A stretch of DNA of 64,000 bases from UBA2357 sp041916775 (lineage in GTDB: Bacteria; Pseudomonadota; Gammaproteobacteria; Burkholderiales; Rhodocyclaceae), in assembly GCA_041916775.1 (NCBI GenBank), contig JAYRYZ010000017.1, forward strand, positions 52,480-116,479. The letters are read 5' to 3'. Made by a program: the position numbers and the translations under genes. This document shows positions 35,430 to 46,604 of the stretch, piece after piece. The notes under the pieces were generated by a model that searched no databases, had not been told where the DNA came from, and saw only the letters and a list, made by a program, of their open reading frames with translations. The first letter of the stretch is position 1, and the number at the start of each line of letters is the position of its first letter.

Positions 35430-36308
35430 TCAGCCCTTTCGCGACGCCAGGTAGGCCGCGAAGTCCGCACCGACCTCGGCGTGGCGCAGCCCGAGCTCCA
35501 CCGTCGCCTTCAGATAGCCGAGCTTGGAACCGCAATCGTAGCGCACGCCGTCGAACTGGAAGGACAGTACCGCCTCCTCCTTGAGCAACGAGGCGATCGC
35601 GTCGGTGAGCTGCAGCTCGCCGCCGGCGCCGGGCTTGAGCGCGCGCAGGTGATCGAACACGCGCGGGGTGAGGATGTAGCGGCCCACCACCGCCTGCGTC
35701 GACGGAGCATCCTCGGGCTTGGGTTTCTCGACGATGCCGGTCACCCGGTGCACCTCGCCGGTACGCGATTCGGTGCTGACGATGCCGTACTGGCGCGTGT
35801 CCTCGCGCGGCACGTTCATCGTGCCCAACACCGAACAGCGGTTGTAGTTGTAGACGCCCACCATCTGCTGCATCACCGAGGGGCCGTCGCCATTGTCGAG
35901 CAGGTCGTCGGCGAGCAACACCGCGAACGGCTCGTCATCACCCACCACCGCCGACGCGCACAGCACGGCGTGGCCGAGGCCGAGCGCCTCGGACTGGCGG
36001 ATGTAGATGCAGTTCACGCCCTTGGGCACGGTCTTGCGCACAACCTCCAGCATCGCCGTCTTGCCCTTGGCCTGCAGTTCGGTCTCGAGCTCGTAGGCCT
36101 TGTCGAAGTGATCCTCGATCGAGCGCTTGGTGCGGCCGGTAATGAAGATCATGTCGGTGATCCCCGCCGCCACCGCCTCTTCCACCGCGTATTGGATCAG
36201 CGGCCGATCGACGATGGGCAGCATCTCCTTGGGACTCGCCTTGGTGGCCGGCAGGAAGCGCGTACCCATGCCCGCGACCGGAAACACCGCCTTGGTAACC
36301 TTCTTCAT
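35430..36308 (-). CDS. galU: UTP-glucose-1-phosphate uridylyltransferase
   Basis: 292 residues. GalU makes UDP-glucose for polysaccharides and glycolipids. The nucleotide-binding start AVFPVAGMGTRFLPATKASPKEML is diagnostic, and LADDLL and EKPKPEDAPS are further active-site segments. It overlaps ligA by 4 bases and is last in the smc-zipA-ligA-galU run, an order seen in related betaproteobacteria. Confidence 0.97.
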   Translation of the reverse strand: MKKVTKAVFPVAGMGTRFLPATKASPKEMLPIVDRPLIQYAVEEAVAAGITDMIFITGRTKRSIEDHFDKAYELETELQAKGKTAMLEVVRKTVPKGVNCIYIRQSEALGLGHAVLCASAVVGDDEPFAVLLADDLLDNGDGPSVMQQMVGVYNYNRCSVLGTMNVPREDTRQYGIVSTESRTGEVHRVTGIVEKPKPEDAPSTQAVVGRYILTPRVFDHLRALKPGAGGELQLTDAIASLLKEEAVLSFQFDGVRYDCGSKLGYLKATVELGLRHAEVGADFAAYLASRKG

Positions 36309-38392
36309 TGCTGCTGCTCTCCCGGGAACGAATCGGACGTCGCGTCCGAACCCAACAATTCGCGCAGGCCGGCCTCGTCGATCACCGCGACACCGAGCGC
36401 CTGCGCCTTATCCAGCTTGGAGCCCGCTTCGGCTCCAGCCACCACGTAATCCGTCTTCTTCGACACCGAACCCGCCACCTTGCCGCCGGCCGCCTCGATG
36501 CGGGCCTTCGCCTCGTCGCGCGTCATGCCGGGCAGGGTGCCGGTAAGGACGAAGGTCTTGCCCGCAAACGGCCCCGCCGGCGCGGCCGCAGGTGTGCCCT
36601 CCTCCCACTCCACCCCGGCGGCGCGCAGTTGCTCGATGACCTCGCGGTTGTGCGGCTCGGAGAGGAAGGCGACGATGGACGCCGCGACGATCGGCCCGAC
36701 GTCCGGCACCGCCTGCAAGGCCGCCGTATCCGCCGCGAGAATCGCGTCCATGCTGCCGAAGTGGCGCGCGAGGTCGCGCGCGGTGGTCTCGCCGACGTTG
36801 CGGATGCCGAGCGCGTAGATGAAGCGCGCCAGGGTTGTGCGGCGGCTCTTGTCGATCGCCGCGAGCAGGTTCTGTGCGGACTTCTCGCCCATGCGCTCGA
36901 GGTTCGCGAGCGCGAGCACGCCGAGCCGGTAGAGATCCACGGTCGACTTCACGATGCCCGCGTCCACCAGCTGATCGACGAGCTTCTCGCCCAGGCCCTC
37001 GATATCCATCGCGCGCCGGCCGGCAAAGTGCAGCAGCGCCTGCTTGCGCTGCGCCGGGCAGAAGAGGCCGCCGGTGCAGCGTGCGACCGCCTCGTCCTCA
37101 CCGCGCACGACATGTGAGCCGCACACCGGACAGGCGGGAAAACGCGCGAGCAGATCGAAGCGCGGCAGTTCGCCTTCACGGCGCTCCACGACCGGCGCAA
37201 CCACCTCGGGAATCACGTCGCCCGCGCGCCGTACGATCACCCAGTCGCCGACACGCACATCCTTGCGGTCGATCTCGTCCTGGTTGTGCAGGGTCGCGTT
37301 GGTCACCGTCACCCCCCCGACGAACACCGGCGCGAGCCGCGCGACCGGCGTCAGCGCGCCGGTGCGCCCGACCTGTACGTCGATGTCGAGCAGGCGCGTG
37401 ATCTCCTCCTGTGCGGGATACTTGTGCGCCACCGCCCAGCGTGGCTCGCGGGTGACGAAGCCGAGCTCGCGCTGCAACGCGACGCTGTCCACCTTGTACA
37501 CCACCCCGTCGATGTCGTACGCGAGGCTGTCGCGCAGCGCGGCGATGCGTGCATGGAAGTCGATGAGGTCGGCCGGCCCCTCGCATACCACACGGTGCTC
37601 GCACACCGGGAAACCCAGCGTGGCGAGCCAATCGAGCAATCCGGATTGGCTTTCCGGCTGCGGCGCGCCTTCGAGCATGCCGATGCCGTAAACGAAGAAG
37701 GACAACGGCCGGCGCGCGGCGATGCGCGGGTCGAGCTGACGCACCGCGCCGGCAGCGGCATTGCGCGGATTGACGAAGGTCTTCTCGCCGGCGTCGCGCG
37801 CGCGCGCATTCAGCGCTTCGAAAGCGTCGCGCCGCATGTAGATCTCGCCGCGCACCTCCAGCACCGCGGGCGCACCGGCCGGCAGCGTGAGCGGGATCTG
37901 GCGGATGGTGCGGATGTTGTGGGTGACATCCTCGCCCGTCTCGCCATCGCCGCGGGTCGCTGCGCGTACCAGGATGCCGTTTTCGTAGCGCAGGCTGATT
38001 GCGAGTCCGTCGAACTTGAGCTCGCCCTGATAGCGCACCGGCGCATCGCCCGCAGCACGCCCAAGCGCGTTGCGCACGCGCGTGTCGAAAGCGATCACAC
38101 CGCCCGCGGTGGTGTCCGTCTCGGTGCGAATGGAAAGCATCGGCACTGCATGCACCGCGGGAAGCAAGGTCTCCATCGCCACGCCGCCCACACGCTGGGT
38201 CGGCGAGTCGGCACTGCGCAGCGCCGGGTGGGCATCCTCCAGCGCCAGCAACTCGCGGAACAGGCGGTCGTACTCTGCGTCCGGCACCAGCGGCGCGTCG
38301 AGTACGTAATAGGCGTGGTCGTATCGATGCAGCGCCGCGCGCAGCCAATCGACCCGCGCCTCGACGGCCGGGTCTGCGGGCGTGGTACTCAT
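36305..38392 (-). CDS. ligA: NAD-dependent DNA ligase
   Basis: 695 residues. LigA seals nicks in replication using NAD+. K126 in KFDG is the adenylated lysine. The OB fold follows (about 330-410), then a four-cysteine zinc finger (CPVCGS ... CTGGLFCP), tandem helix-hairpin-helix motifs and a C-terminal BRCT domain (about 610-690). Its start overlaps the zipA stop by 4 bases and its stop overlaps galU. Confidence 0.97.
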   Translation of the reverse strand: MSTTPADPAVEARVDWLRAALHRYDHAYYVLDAPLVPDAEYDRLFRELLALEDAHPALRSADSPTQRVGGVAMETLLPAVHAVPMLSIRTETDTTAGGVIAFDTRVRNALGRAAGDAPVRYQGELKFDGLAISLRYENGILVRAATRGDGETGEDVTHNIRTIRQIPLTLPAGAPAVLEVRGEIYMRRDAFEALNARARDAGEKTFVNPRNAAAGAVRQLDPRIAARRPLSFFVYGIGMLEGAPQPESQSGLLDWLATLGFPVCEHRVVCEGPADLIDFHARIAALRDSLAYDIDGVVYKVDSVALQRELGFVTREPRWAVAHKYPAQEEITRLLDIDVQVGRTGALTPVARLAPVFVGGVTVTNATLHNQDEIDRKDVRVGDWVIVRRAGDVIPEVVAPVVERREGELPRFDLLARFPACPVCGSHVVRGEDEAVARCTGGLFCPAQRKQALLHFAGRRAMDIEGLGEKLVDQLVDAGIVKSTVDLYRLGVLALANLERMGEKSAQNLLAAIDKSRRTTLARFIYALGIRNVGETTARDLARHFGSMDAILAADTAALQAVPDVGPIVAASIVAFLSEPHNREVIEQLRAAGVEWEEGTPAAAPAGPFAGKTFVLTGTLPGMTRDEAKARIEAAGGKVAGSVSKKTDYVVAGAEAGSKLDKAQALGVAVIDEAGLRELLGSDATSDSFPGEQQQ

Positions 38393-39504
38393 GCCGAGAA
38401 GAGGCGCATCGCGAGCGAGCTTCCGGGCGGGATGCCGGCCTCGTTCATCTGGGCGTGATAACGCTGAATCTGCGAGCGGATCAGACTCACCGATTCGGGC
38501 CCGAAGCTCGCGCGGTTGTCATCGACCACCCGGCCATCGAGCGAGTGCGCCATCTGTTGCGCCTGGCGCATCATGCGGTCGAACACGGACAGGCCTTCCG
38601 CCACGAGCGGCACATCCAGCACCAGCGTGATGCCGCTGGTGTGGAGGTTGCGCATCTCGCTCGGCGCGAACACGCCCGCCTCGAGATTGGAGAGCGAATA
38701 CAGCACCCGGCCTTCGTCGTCCTGGGCGTGGAAGGCGCCGTCGTCCCCAAGCACCATCCCGCTTGCCTCAGCCAGCGCGCGCACCTTGGTGCCCGCGAAG
38801 GGTTGGTTTGCGGCGACGATGTTGACGCCGACCTGCACGTCCACACTGGCGCAGAAGCGATCGACCTCGCCCGCTGCCTCGAGTGCGGTGGCGCTGGAAG
38901 GGACGTCGGCCGGCACCGCGAGGAATTGGTCGGCGACGCGGTGCACCCCGGTCGCGAATAGATTGAAATCCCGCTCGTTGATCGCGCCGCGTCGATCCAC
39001 CATCTGCATCGCCGCGCAATACCAGTGAAAGCAGCCCGCGCTGTGCGCGGTGAGCGGTCGCCACAGGTTGCCGGCGTCGTCGAAGCCAAACCAGCGCAGC
39101 GCGCGCGACAGATCCTTGAGCGCCTCGCGCTGGGCGGTCCACAGTCGCTGCACTTCGAGCGGCTCGATGGATTCGATGCGAATCATGCAATCCACCCGCG
39201 TATCCACCAGCTCCGGCGCCCCCGGTGTGCTGCGCCGCCCCGCCGCGGCGGGAATGCTGATGCGCGGCTCGCGCGGCTCGTTCATCGCGACCGGCTCGTC
39301 ATCGACATCCTGCGGTTCGACACGGCTACGCGCAGGCCCCTCGCCCGGCTCCGGCGGGTCGAGCAGTACATCGCGGTGATCAGAGCGGAAGGTGCTCTCT
39401 GCGTGTTTGCGGTGCTTTCTCTCCTGCCACTTGTTGTAGCCGATGATGCCCACCACGGCGGCCAGGCCCAGCGCGACCAGCCCGATCTGCAATTCGCTAT
39501 CCAT
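38389..39504 (-). CDS. zipA: ZipA-like cell division protein
   Basis: 371 residues. ZipA anchors FtsZ to the membrane. A single N-terminal membrane helix (about 4-22) is followed by a charged, low-complexity linker (25-105) and a C-terminal FtsZ-binding ZipA domain (about 230-365, LEAGVFAPSEMRNLHTSGITLVLDVP). A GGGAAAG ribosome site precedes ATG 39504. The smc stop lies just upstream (39519), consistent with an smc-zipA-ligA operon. Confidence 0.88.
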   Translation of the reverse strand: MDSELQIGLVALGLAAVVGIIGYNKWQERKHRKHAESTFRSDHRDVLLDPPEPGEGPARSRVEPQDVDDEPVAMNEPREPRISIPAAAGRRSTPGAPELVDTRVDCMIRIESIEPLEVQRLWTAQREALKDLSRALRWFGFDDAGNLWRPLTAHSAGCFHWYCAAMQMVDRRGAINERDFNLFATGVHRVADQFLAVPADVPSSATALEAAGEVDRFCASVDVQVGVNIVAANQPFAGTKVRALAEASGMVLGDDGAFHAQDDEGRVLYSLSNLEAGVFAPSEMRNLHTSGITLVLDVPLVAEGLSVFDRMMRQAQQMAHSLDGRVVDDNRASFGPESVSLIRSQIQRYHAQMNEAGIPPGSSLAMRLFSA

Positions 39505-39518
39505 GTGCTTTCCCGTTG

Positions 39519-42500
39519 TCACGCCGCGGCCGGTTCGGCCAGCCGCAACGCCTCGTCAATATCGACTTCCACCACCCTGGACACGCCCTGCTCCTGCATC
39601 GTGACACCCACCAGCTGCTGCGCGATCTCCATCGTGATCTTGCTGTGGCTGATGAACACGAACTGGGTCTGCGCCGACATGCGCTTGACCATCTGGCAGT
39701 AACGCTCGGTGTTCGCGTCGTCCAGCGGTGCATCCACTTCATCCAGCATGCAGAACGGCGCGGGGTTGAGCTGGAACATCGCGAACACCAGCGCAATCGC
39801 GGTCAGCGCCTTCTCGCCGCCCGACAGCAGGTGAATCGAGGTGTTCTTCTTGCCCGGCGGCTGCGCCACGATCTGGATGCCGGCATCCAGGATTTCGTCC
39901 CCCGTCAGCACCAGCCGCGCCTGTCCGCCGCCGAAGAGCTGCGGGAACAAGGTCCCGAAATGCTGCGTCACGGTATTGTAAGTGTCCTGCAGCTGTTCGC
40001 GCGTTTCGCGATCGATTCTGCGGATCGCATCTTCCAGCGTCATGATCGCCTGCATCAGGTCATCATACTGAGCGTCCAGGTACTCCTTGCGCGTGCGCGC
40101 CGCCTTCAGCTCGTCCAGCGCGGCCAGATTCACCTGCCCGAGTTCGGCAATCTCACGTGCGAGACGGGCGACGTCTCGCTGCAGTGCAGTCTCGCGCAGC
40201 TCTGCGCTCAGCAGCGGAAGCAGGCGTGCCTCGTCGGCGCCGGCTTCGAGCAGCCGCTCGGTGAATTGCTGCGCGGAGAGCTCGGTGGCCTGCACCGCGA
40301 GTCGCAGCTCGCCGACCCTGGCGCGGGCGGGTGCCGCTTGCTGCTCGGTCGACAGCCGGCTCTCCTCCAGCGCGCGCAACTGCATCGCCGCCTGCTCCTG
40401 CGCATCACGGCACAGGGCGAGTGCGCTCTCGCGTCGCTCGCGCAGTTGCAAGGCCTCCTGCAAGGCCGCTTCGCTGCGCTCGCTGTCGGTTGCGCCGAGC
40501 TCCTGTTCGCGCACCGCGGTCTCGCTCGCGACGCGCGCGAGCTGTTCGGACGCGAGTTGCAGGTTGCGCGCGATATCCTCGAGCTTGGCGCGGCACTCGC
40601 GCTCCGAGAAGCGCGCCTCCTGCAGATCGCGCGCCAATGCCTGTTCGAGCGTGCGCGCCTCGCGCAGCTGGCGGTCGTGCTCGGTGAAGTGTTCGCCGGC
40701 GGCATCGAGCCGCTCGCGCTGCAGATCGGCGAGTTCCTCGCAACGGGCGAGCTCGGTTTCGGCACGCGCGAGGTGCGCTTCTTCGCCCTCCGCCATGCGC
40801 GCGACATCGAGGAGATCGCCACCGAGCTGGTCGCGCCGTTCCTCGAAGCGCTGGCGCGCCTGCGAGAGCTTGAGGTGGCGCACCTGCTCCTCGTGGCACT
40901 GCGCCTGCGCCTCCTGCAGCTGACGGCGCACGACGGTGCTGCGCTCCTGGATCGCGGCGGCCTCCGCCTCGGCGGCGAGCACGCTCTCGTGCGCCGCCTG
41001 GGCGGCCTCCTCTTGGCTGTGCAGCGTGGCGGTGAGCGCCTCGATCTCGCGTTCGCGCTCGATGACACCATGGGTGCGGTCGTCGGGCGCGAAGTGCGCG
41101 AGCAGGTCGCGGGACAACACTTGCCCGCGCGGCGTCACAAGGCGCACGCCGGACGCGAGTTCGCCACGCCGGCCCACCCATCCGTCCAGGGACTCGACCA
41201 GGTAGGCCCCATTCAGGCAATCGGCGACCGCAGCGGCAAGGGCCGGGTCGGTCACCGTCACGCAGGTGTCGAGCGCGCGACAGCCCTCCGGCACAGCCAG
41301 TGAGATGCGCACCCGCTCAGTGTCGCCCTCCTGGCCCGGCTCCGCACCCAGCAGCAGCGCAAGCGACTCGGGCGGAGCCTCGTCGAGCAGGGCCTGCACC
41401 GCTTCGGCGAGCTCGCCGGTAAGCGCCGCGAGGCGCTCGCGCAGCGCCGCCTCGATCGCGCCCTCGCAGCCCGGCTCGACACGTATCGCCCGCCACAAGG
41501 GGGTGAGCGCATCGAGCTTGTGACGCTTCAGCCAATCGCCCAGCCGCCCCTGCGACTGGACCTTCGCCTGCAGCTGCGCCATCGCATCCCGACGCGCGCG
41601 TACCTCGGTGGCACGCCGCGCGCACGCACGCTCTTCGTCGAGCGCCGCCTTGAGCTGGGCCTGGGCCTGCGGCAGACGCTGCTGGAGCCCCGCGAGCTCG
41701 GATTGCGCGGCTTCCAGCGCGTCCTGCAGGGCTTCGGCGCGCGCTTCGGAGGCGGCGATCTCCTCTTCGTTCGGGCCTTCAAGACCTTGCTGTTCCGCCT
41801 CGAGCCTTACCCGCCGTTGCGACAACGCTTCGAGCGCGCGTTGTGCGCTGGCGCGGTTGGCCTCCTCCACGCGCAGTTGCTGCTCGGTCTGGGCGAGCTC
41901 GCGGCGTGCCGCGACCACCGCGGCATCGGCCGATTGCCGCGCCGCTTCCAACTCGGGCAGGCGCTCCGCGACCTCGTCGTGGCGCGCCTCGGCCTGTGCG
42001 ACACGCAACCCGGCGTTGTCCTCCAGCGCCTGCCAGCGCTCGCGTTCGGCGCCGAGCGCAGTCTCGCGCTCCGCCCAGTGCAGGTGTTCGCGCTCCAGCT
42101 CCTGCAGCCGGGTGGCGAGGCGACGCTGGGCATCACCGAGATGCTTGAGCTCGGATTCCAGTCGGCTCACCTCGGCCGAGGCGGCGAAGAGGTCGGTCTG
42201 AGCGAGATGGGTCGCCTCGGAGGCGGCAAAATGGCCCTCGCGCGCGGATTCGACTGCCGACTCAAGCTCTTGCAGGCGTGCACTGTCGGCCTCCATGCGG
42301 GTGGAAAGCTCATCCAGCGTGGCGCGTAGACGGTCGCGCTCGTTCAGCGCCTCGTTGCGTTTGAGCAGCCACAACAGCTGCTGACGCTCGACATGGGCGG
42401 CGGTGAGCGTCTGGTAGCGCTCGGCGACCACCGCCTGCGCCTCGAGGCGCTCGACGCGCTCGCCGAGCTCGAGGCGGATGTCGTCCAGGCGCGCGAGGTT

Positions 42501-43067
42501 GTCGCGCGCATCCGAAAGCCGCCCTTCGGTCTCACGCCGGCGCTCGCGGTACTTGGTGACACCGGCGGCCTCTTCGAGGAAGCCGCGGATTTCTTCCGGA
42601 CGCGCCTCGATGATGCGCGAGATCATGCCCTGCTCGATGATCGCGTAGGCGCGCGGCCCCAGCCCGGTACCGAGGAAGAGGTCGATGACGTCCTTCCTGC
42701 GCACCTGGGTGCCGTTGATGTAGTAGGTGGATTCGCCGCTGCGGTCGAGCACGCGCTTGACGGCCACCTCAGCGTAACGCGACCACTGGCCGGCGGCGCG
42801 CCCCTCGGCGTTGTCGAACACCAGCTCTACGCTCGCGCGCGAGACCGGCTTGCGGGTGGTGGACCCGTTGAAGATGACATCCTGCATCGACTCGCCGCGC
42901 AGGGCGCTGGCGCGCGTCTCGCCCAGCACCCAGCGCACCGCGTCGATGATGTTGGACTTGCCGCAGCCGTTCGGGCCGACCACGCCGACCAGATTGCCGG
43001 GCGTAAGGACGGTGGAAGGATCGACGAAAGTCTTGAAACCGGCGAGTTTGAGCTTGGAAAGACGCAC
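39519..43067 (-). CDS. smc: Chromosome segregation protein SMC
   Basis: 1182 residues. SMC dimers organise and segregate the chromosome. Walker A GPNGCGKSN (31-39) lies in the N-terminal head. Two long coiled coils (about 170-500 and 670-1010) flank a hinge (about 515-640). The C-terminal head has LLSGGEKALTAIAL and MLDEVDAPLDDAN. The GTG at 43067 gives the conserved start RLSKLKLAGFKTFVDP; the frame is open to a TTG 30 bases further upstream. Divergent from dapC. Confidence 0.96.
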   Translation of the reverse strand: MRLSKLKLAGFKTFVDPSTVLTPGNLVGVVGPNGCGKSNIIDAVRWVLGETRASALRGESMQDVIFNGSTTRKPVSRASVELVFDNAEGRAAGQWSRYAEVAVKRVLDRSGESTYYINGTQVRRKDVIDLFLGTGLGPRAYAIIEQGMISRIIEARPEEIRGFLEEAAGVTKYRERRRETEGRLSDARDNLARLDDIRLELGERVERLEAQAVVAERYQTLTAAHVERQQLLWLLKRNEALNERDRLRATLDELSTRMEADSARLQELESAVESAREGHFAASEATHLAQTDLFAASAEVSRLESELKHLGDAQRRLATRLQELEREHLHWAERETALGAERERWQALEDNAGLRVAQAEARHDEVAERLPELEAARQSADAAVVAARRELAQTEQQLRVEEANRASAQRALEALSQRRVRLEAEQQGLEGPNEEEIAASEARAEALQDALEAAQSELAGLQQRLPQAQAQLKAALDEERACARRATEVRARRDAMAQLQAKVQSQGRLGDWLKRHKLDALTPLWRAIRVEPGCEGAIEAALRERLAALTGELAEAVQALLDEAPPESLALLLGAEPGQEGDTERVRISLAVPEGCRALDTCVTVTDPALAAAVADCLNGAYLVESLDGWVGRRGELASGVRLVTPRGQVLSRDLLAHFAPDDRTHGVIEREREIEALTATLHSQEEAAQAAHESVLAAEAEAAAIQERSTVVRRQLQEAQAQCHEEQVRHLKLSQARQRFEERRDQLGGDLLDVARMAEGEEAHLARAETELARCEELADLQRERLDAAGEHFTEHDRQLREARTLEQALARDLQEARFSERECRAKLEDIARNLQLASEQLARVASETAVREQELGATDSERSEAALQEALQLRERRESALALCRDAQEQAAMQLRALEESRLSTEQQAAPARARVGELRLAVQATELSAQQFTERLLEAGADEARLLPLLSAELRETALQRDVARLAREIAELGQVNLAALDELKAARTRKEYLDAQYDDLMQAIMTLEDAIRRIDRETREQLQDTYNTVTQHFGTLFPQLFGGGQARLVLTGDEILDAGIQIVAQPPGKKNTSIHLLSGGEKALTAIALVFAMFQLNPAPFCMLDEVDAPLDDANTERYCQMVKRMSAQTQFVFISHSKITMEIAQQLVGVTMQEQGVSRVVEVDIDEALRLAEPAAA

Positions 43068-43183
43068 GTCGTGAGCAGTTCGGGAGCGGGGCTGCAAAGG
43101 CGCGCCATGATACCATCTGCGACCTGCAGGCCGGAGCGCCTGAAATCTTTTGTTATGCCCATTCCATCGAGCATCCTCCCAGC

Positions 43184-44377
43184 GTGAATCCAGACCTCGA
43201 CCGCCTCCACAGCTACCCTTTCGAAAAGCTCCGCGCCCTGTTCGAGGGCATTCCGGCGAACACCGGGCACACCCCGATCCGCCTCTCGATCGGTGAGCCG
43301 CAGCATGCGACTCCGGCCTTCATCCGCGAAGCGCTGGTGGCTCACCTCGACGGGCTCGCGACCTACCCGACGACGCTCGGCGTTGATGCCCTGCGCGAGA
43401 CCATCGCGGCATGGCTCACGCGGCGCTTCAAGCTCGCGTCGCTCAGCCCTGCGACCGAGGTGCTGCCCGTTAATGGCTCGCGCGAGGCGTTGTTCGCCTT
43501 CGCCCAGGCGCTCATCGACCGCAGCCGGCCGAACCCGCTGGTGGTGTCGCCCAACCCCTTCTACCAGATCTACGAGGGCGCAGCACTGCTTGGCGGCGCA
43601 CGCCCGCTGTTCATCGACAACCGCCCGGAGAACGGCTTCGCGTCGGACTTCGCGGCGCTCGACGAGGCCACCTGGCGCGACGTTCAGCTGGTGTATGTCT
43701 GCTCGCCGGGCAACCCCACCGGCCGCGTGATGACGCTGGAGGAATGGCGGCAGCTCTTCGCGCTGTCCGATCGCCATGGCTTCGTGATCGCCGCCGACGA
43801 GTGCTATTCCGAGATCTACTTCGACGAGGCGGCGCCGCCGCTGGGCGCGCTCGAGGCCGCGAGCCGTCTCGGACGCACGGATTTCCGCAATCTGGTGATG
43901 TTTTCCAGCCTCTCCAAGCGCTCCAACGTGCCGGGCTTGCGCTCCGGCTTCGTCGCCGGCGACGCGCGCATCCTCAAGGCCTTCCTGCGTTATCGCACCT
44001 ACCACGGCTGCGCGATGAGCCAGCCGGTGCAGATGGCCTCGATCGCGGCGTGGTCGGATGAGGCGCACGTGGCGGAGAACCGTCGCCTGTACCGCGAGAA
44101 GTTCGCCCGGGTGATGCCCATCCTCGCGCCGTGGCTGCAGTTCTCCGCACCCGACGCAGGTTTCTACCTGTGGGCACGCACCCCCATCGCAGATACCGAC
44201 TTCGCCCGACGCCTGCAGGCTGCCTATAATGTGACCGTCCTGCCGGGCAGCTATCTCGCGCGCGACGGCGCGCATGGCAACCCCGGCGCGCACTACGTGC
44301 GGATCGCGCTCGTCGCCGACACCGCCGAGTGCGTGGAAGCCGCGGAACGCATCGCTGCGTTCTGCAAGTCGCTCTGA
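43184..44377 (+). CDS. dapC: Succinyldiaminopimelate transaminase
   Basis: 397 residues from GTG 43184. A PLP-dependent class I aminotransferase making N-succinyl-LL-diaminopimelate in lysine and peptidoglycan synthesis. SPGNPTGRVM, AADECYSEIYF and the lysine segment SSLSKRSNVPGLRSGF are present. Its position just before dapD and dapE supports DapC rather than another aminotransferase. The 116-base gap to smc holds the divergent promoters. Confidence 0.93.
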   Translation: MNPDLDRLHSYPFEKLRALFEGIPANTGHTPIRLSIGEPQHATPAFIREALVAHLDGLATYPTTLGVDALRETIAAWLTRRFKLASLSPATEVLPVNGSREALFAFAQALIDRSRPNPLVVSPNPFYQIYEGAALLGGARPLFIDNRPENGFASDFAALDEATWRDVQLVYVCSPGNPTGRVMTLEEWRQLFALSDRHGFVIAADECYSEIYFDEAAPPLGALEAASRLGRTDFRNLVMFSSLSKRSNVPGLRSGFVAGDARILKAFLRYRTYHGCAMSQPVQMASIAAWSDEAHVAENRRLYREKFARVMPILAPWLQFSAPDAGFYLWARTPIADTDFARRLQAAYNVTVLPGSYLARDGAHGNPGAHYVRIALVADTAECVEAAERIAAFCKSL

Positions 44378-44490
44378 ACACAACGAAAAGGCAAGGAGAA
44401 ACCCGCCAGCCATGACCGGCCGGCGGCGCACCGACAAAAGGCACTGACGCCCGGCGGTGCGGTTCAACATACTATCCAAAGGAAGACAGC

Positions 44491-45312
<822 letters not shown>

Positions 45313-45382
45313 ACCTCGCAGCGCCGGCCGGAACTCCGGCCGGCTCAGATCGCAGCGCGAAGCCCAACGGAGCACAGCCGCC

Positions 45383-46558
45383 ATGATCCTCGACAAACTG
45401 TTCCAGCTGATGGGGGAAAAGCTCGCCTCCGATCTGTTCATCTCCGCCGGCGCGCCCATCCACATCAAGATCCAGGGGCATACGATGCCGATCAATCAGC
45501 AGGTGATGGAGCCTGCGATGATCCAGCACATGCTCTACGAGATGATGAAGCCGGAGCAGATCGCCGAGTTCGAGCGGACCAAGGAGCTCAACCTCTCGTA
45601 CGGCGTGCGCACGCTGGGCAACTTCCGCATCAACGTGTTCTGGCAGCGCAACAGCATGGCGGCGGTGATCCGCTTCATCCAGGGCGACATTCCCACGCTG
45701 GACACGCTGGGGCTTCCGCCGATCCTGGCCGAAGTGGTGATGGAGAAGCGCGGCCTGGTGCTGGTCGTCGGCTCGACCGGGTCGGGCAAGTCGACCACGC
45801 TCGCGTCGATGATCGACCACCGCAACCGCAACCGCGCGGGCCACATCCTGACGGTCGAAGATCCTATCGAGTACCTGTTCCGCCACCGTAAGTCGGTGGT
45901 AAACCAGCGCGAGGTGGGCATCGACACCCACACTTGGCACGACGCTCTGCGCAATGCAATGCGACAAGCGCCGGATTGCATCCTCATCGGCGAAATCCGC
46001 GACCGCGAGACGATGCAGGCCGCTCTCGCCTATGCCCAGACCGGCCACTTGTGCCTCGCGACGCTGCATGCGAACAACGCTTACCATGCGCTGAACCGGA
46101 TCGTGAACTTCTTCCCGCTCGAGAACCGTCCGCTGCTCTATCTCGACCTCGCGGTGGCGCTGAAATGCATCATGTCGCAGCGGCTGGTGCGGCAGCCCGA
46201 AGGCAAACGCATGCCGGCAGTCGAGATCCTCATGAACACACGCCATATCTCCGAGTTGATCGAACGCGGCGAGCTCAGCGAAATCAAGGAGGCCATGGAG
46301 CAAAGCCTCGCGCCTGGGTCGCAGACCTTCGAGCAGGATCTCTACCGCCTCTACCACGACAGGATCATCACCATGGACGAGGCGCTGGCGAACGCGGATT
46401 CGCCCACCAACCTCGCCTGGCTGATCAACAACGCACAGATCGGCAATGCACCCGAGCCGACCGTCAGGAACGAGCCCAAACCAAGCATGGATTTCGAGAA
46501 GACCGAGCCGGATGGCGCGTCCTTCCGAGAGTTTTCGCTTCACCTCTCTGACGACTGA
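45383..46558 (+). CDS. PilU-like type IV pilus retraction ATPase
   Basis: 391 residues, close to PilU (about 380) rather than PilT (about 345). Walker A GSTGSGKST, Asp box TVEDPIEY, Walker B CILIGEIRDRE and His box GHLCLATLHANN are intact, so the ATPase should be active. The PilT AIRNLIRE motif is replaced by ELIERGELSEIKEAM, as in PilU. It sits between dapD and dapE, with no other pilus gene in the window. Confidence 0.88.
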   Translation: MILDKLFQLMGEKLASDLFISAGAPIHIKIQGHTMPINQQVMEPAMIQHMLYEMMKPEQIAEFERTKELNLSYGVRTLGNFRINVFWQRNSMAAVIRFIQGDIPTLDTLGLPPILAEVVMEKRGLVLVVGSTGSGKSTTLASMIDHRNRNRAGHILTVEDPIEYLFRHRKSVVNQREVGIDTHTWHDALRNAMRQAPDCILIGEIRDRETMQAALAYAQTGHLCLATLHANNAYHALNRIVNFFPLENRPLLYLDLAVALKCIMSQRLVRQPEGKRMPAVEILMNTRHISELIERGELSEIKEAMEQSLAPGSQTFEQDLYRLYHDRIITMDEALANADSPTNLAWLINNAQIGNAPEPTVRNEPKPSMDFEKTEPDGASFREFSLHLSDD

Positions 46559-46604
46559 GCCTGCCCCCAACCGACCTCGGCGGGCTCGGCCCGCATCGCA
46601 TCAC

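Noticed and set aside
44412..44447. Short ATG frame of 11 codons before dapD, rich in Arg/Lys, possible leader peptide
   Set aside because: The nearest AGGAG is 13 bases away and there is no attenuator-like terminator. It has only one Lys-rich stretch and no run of regulatory codons.
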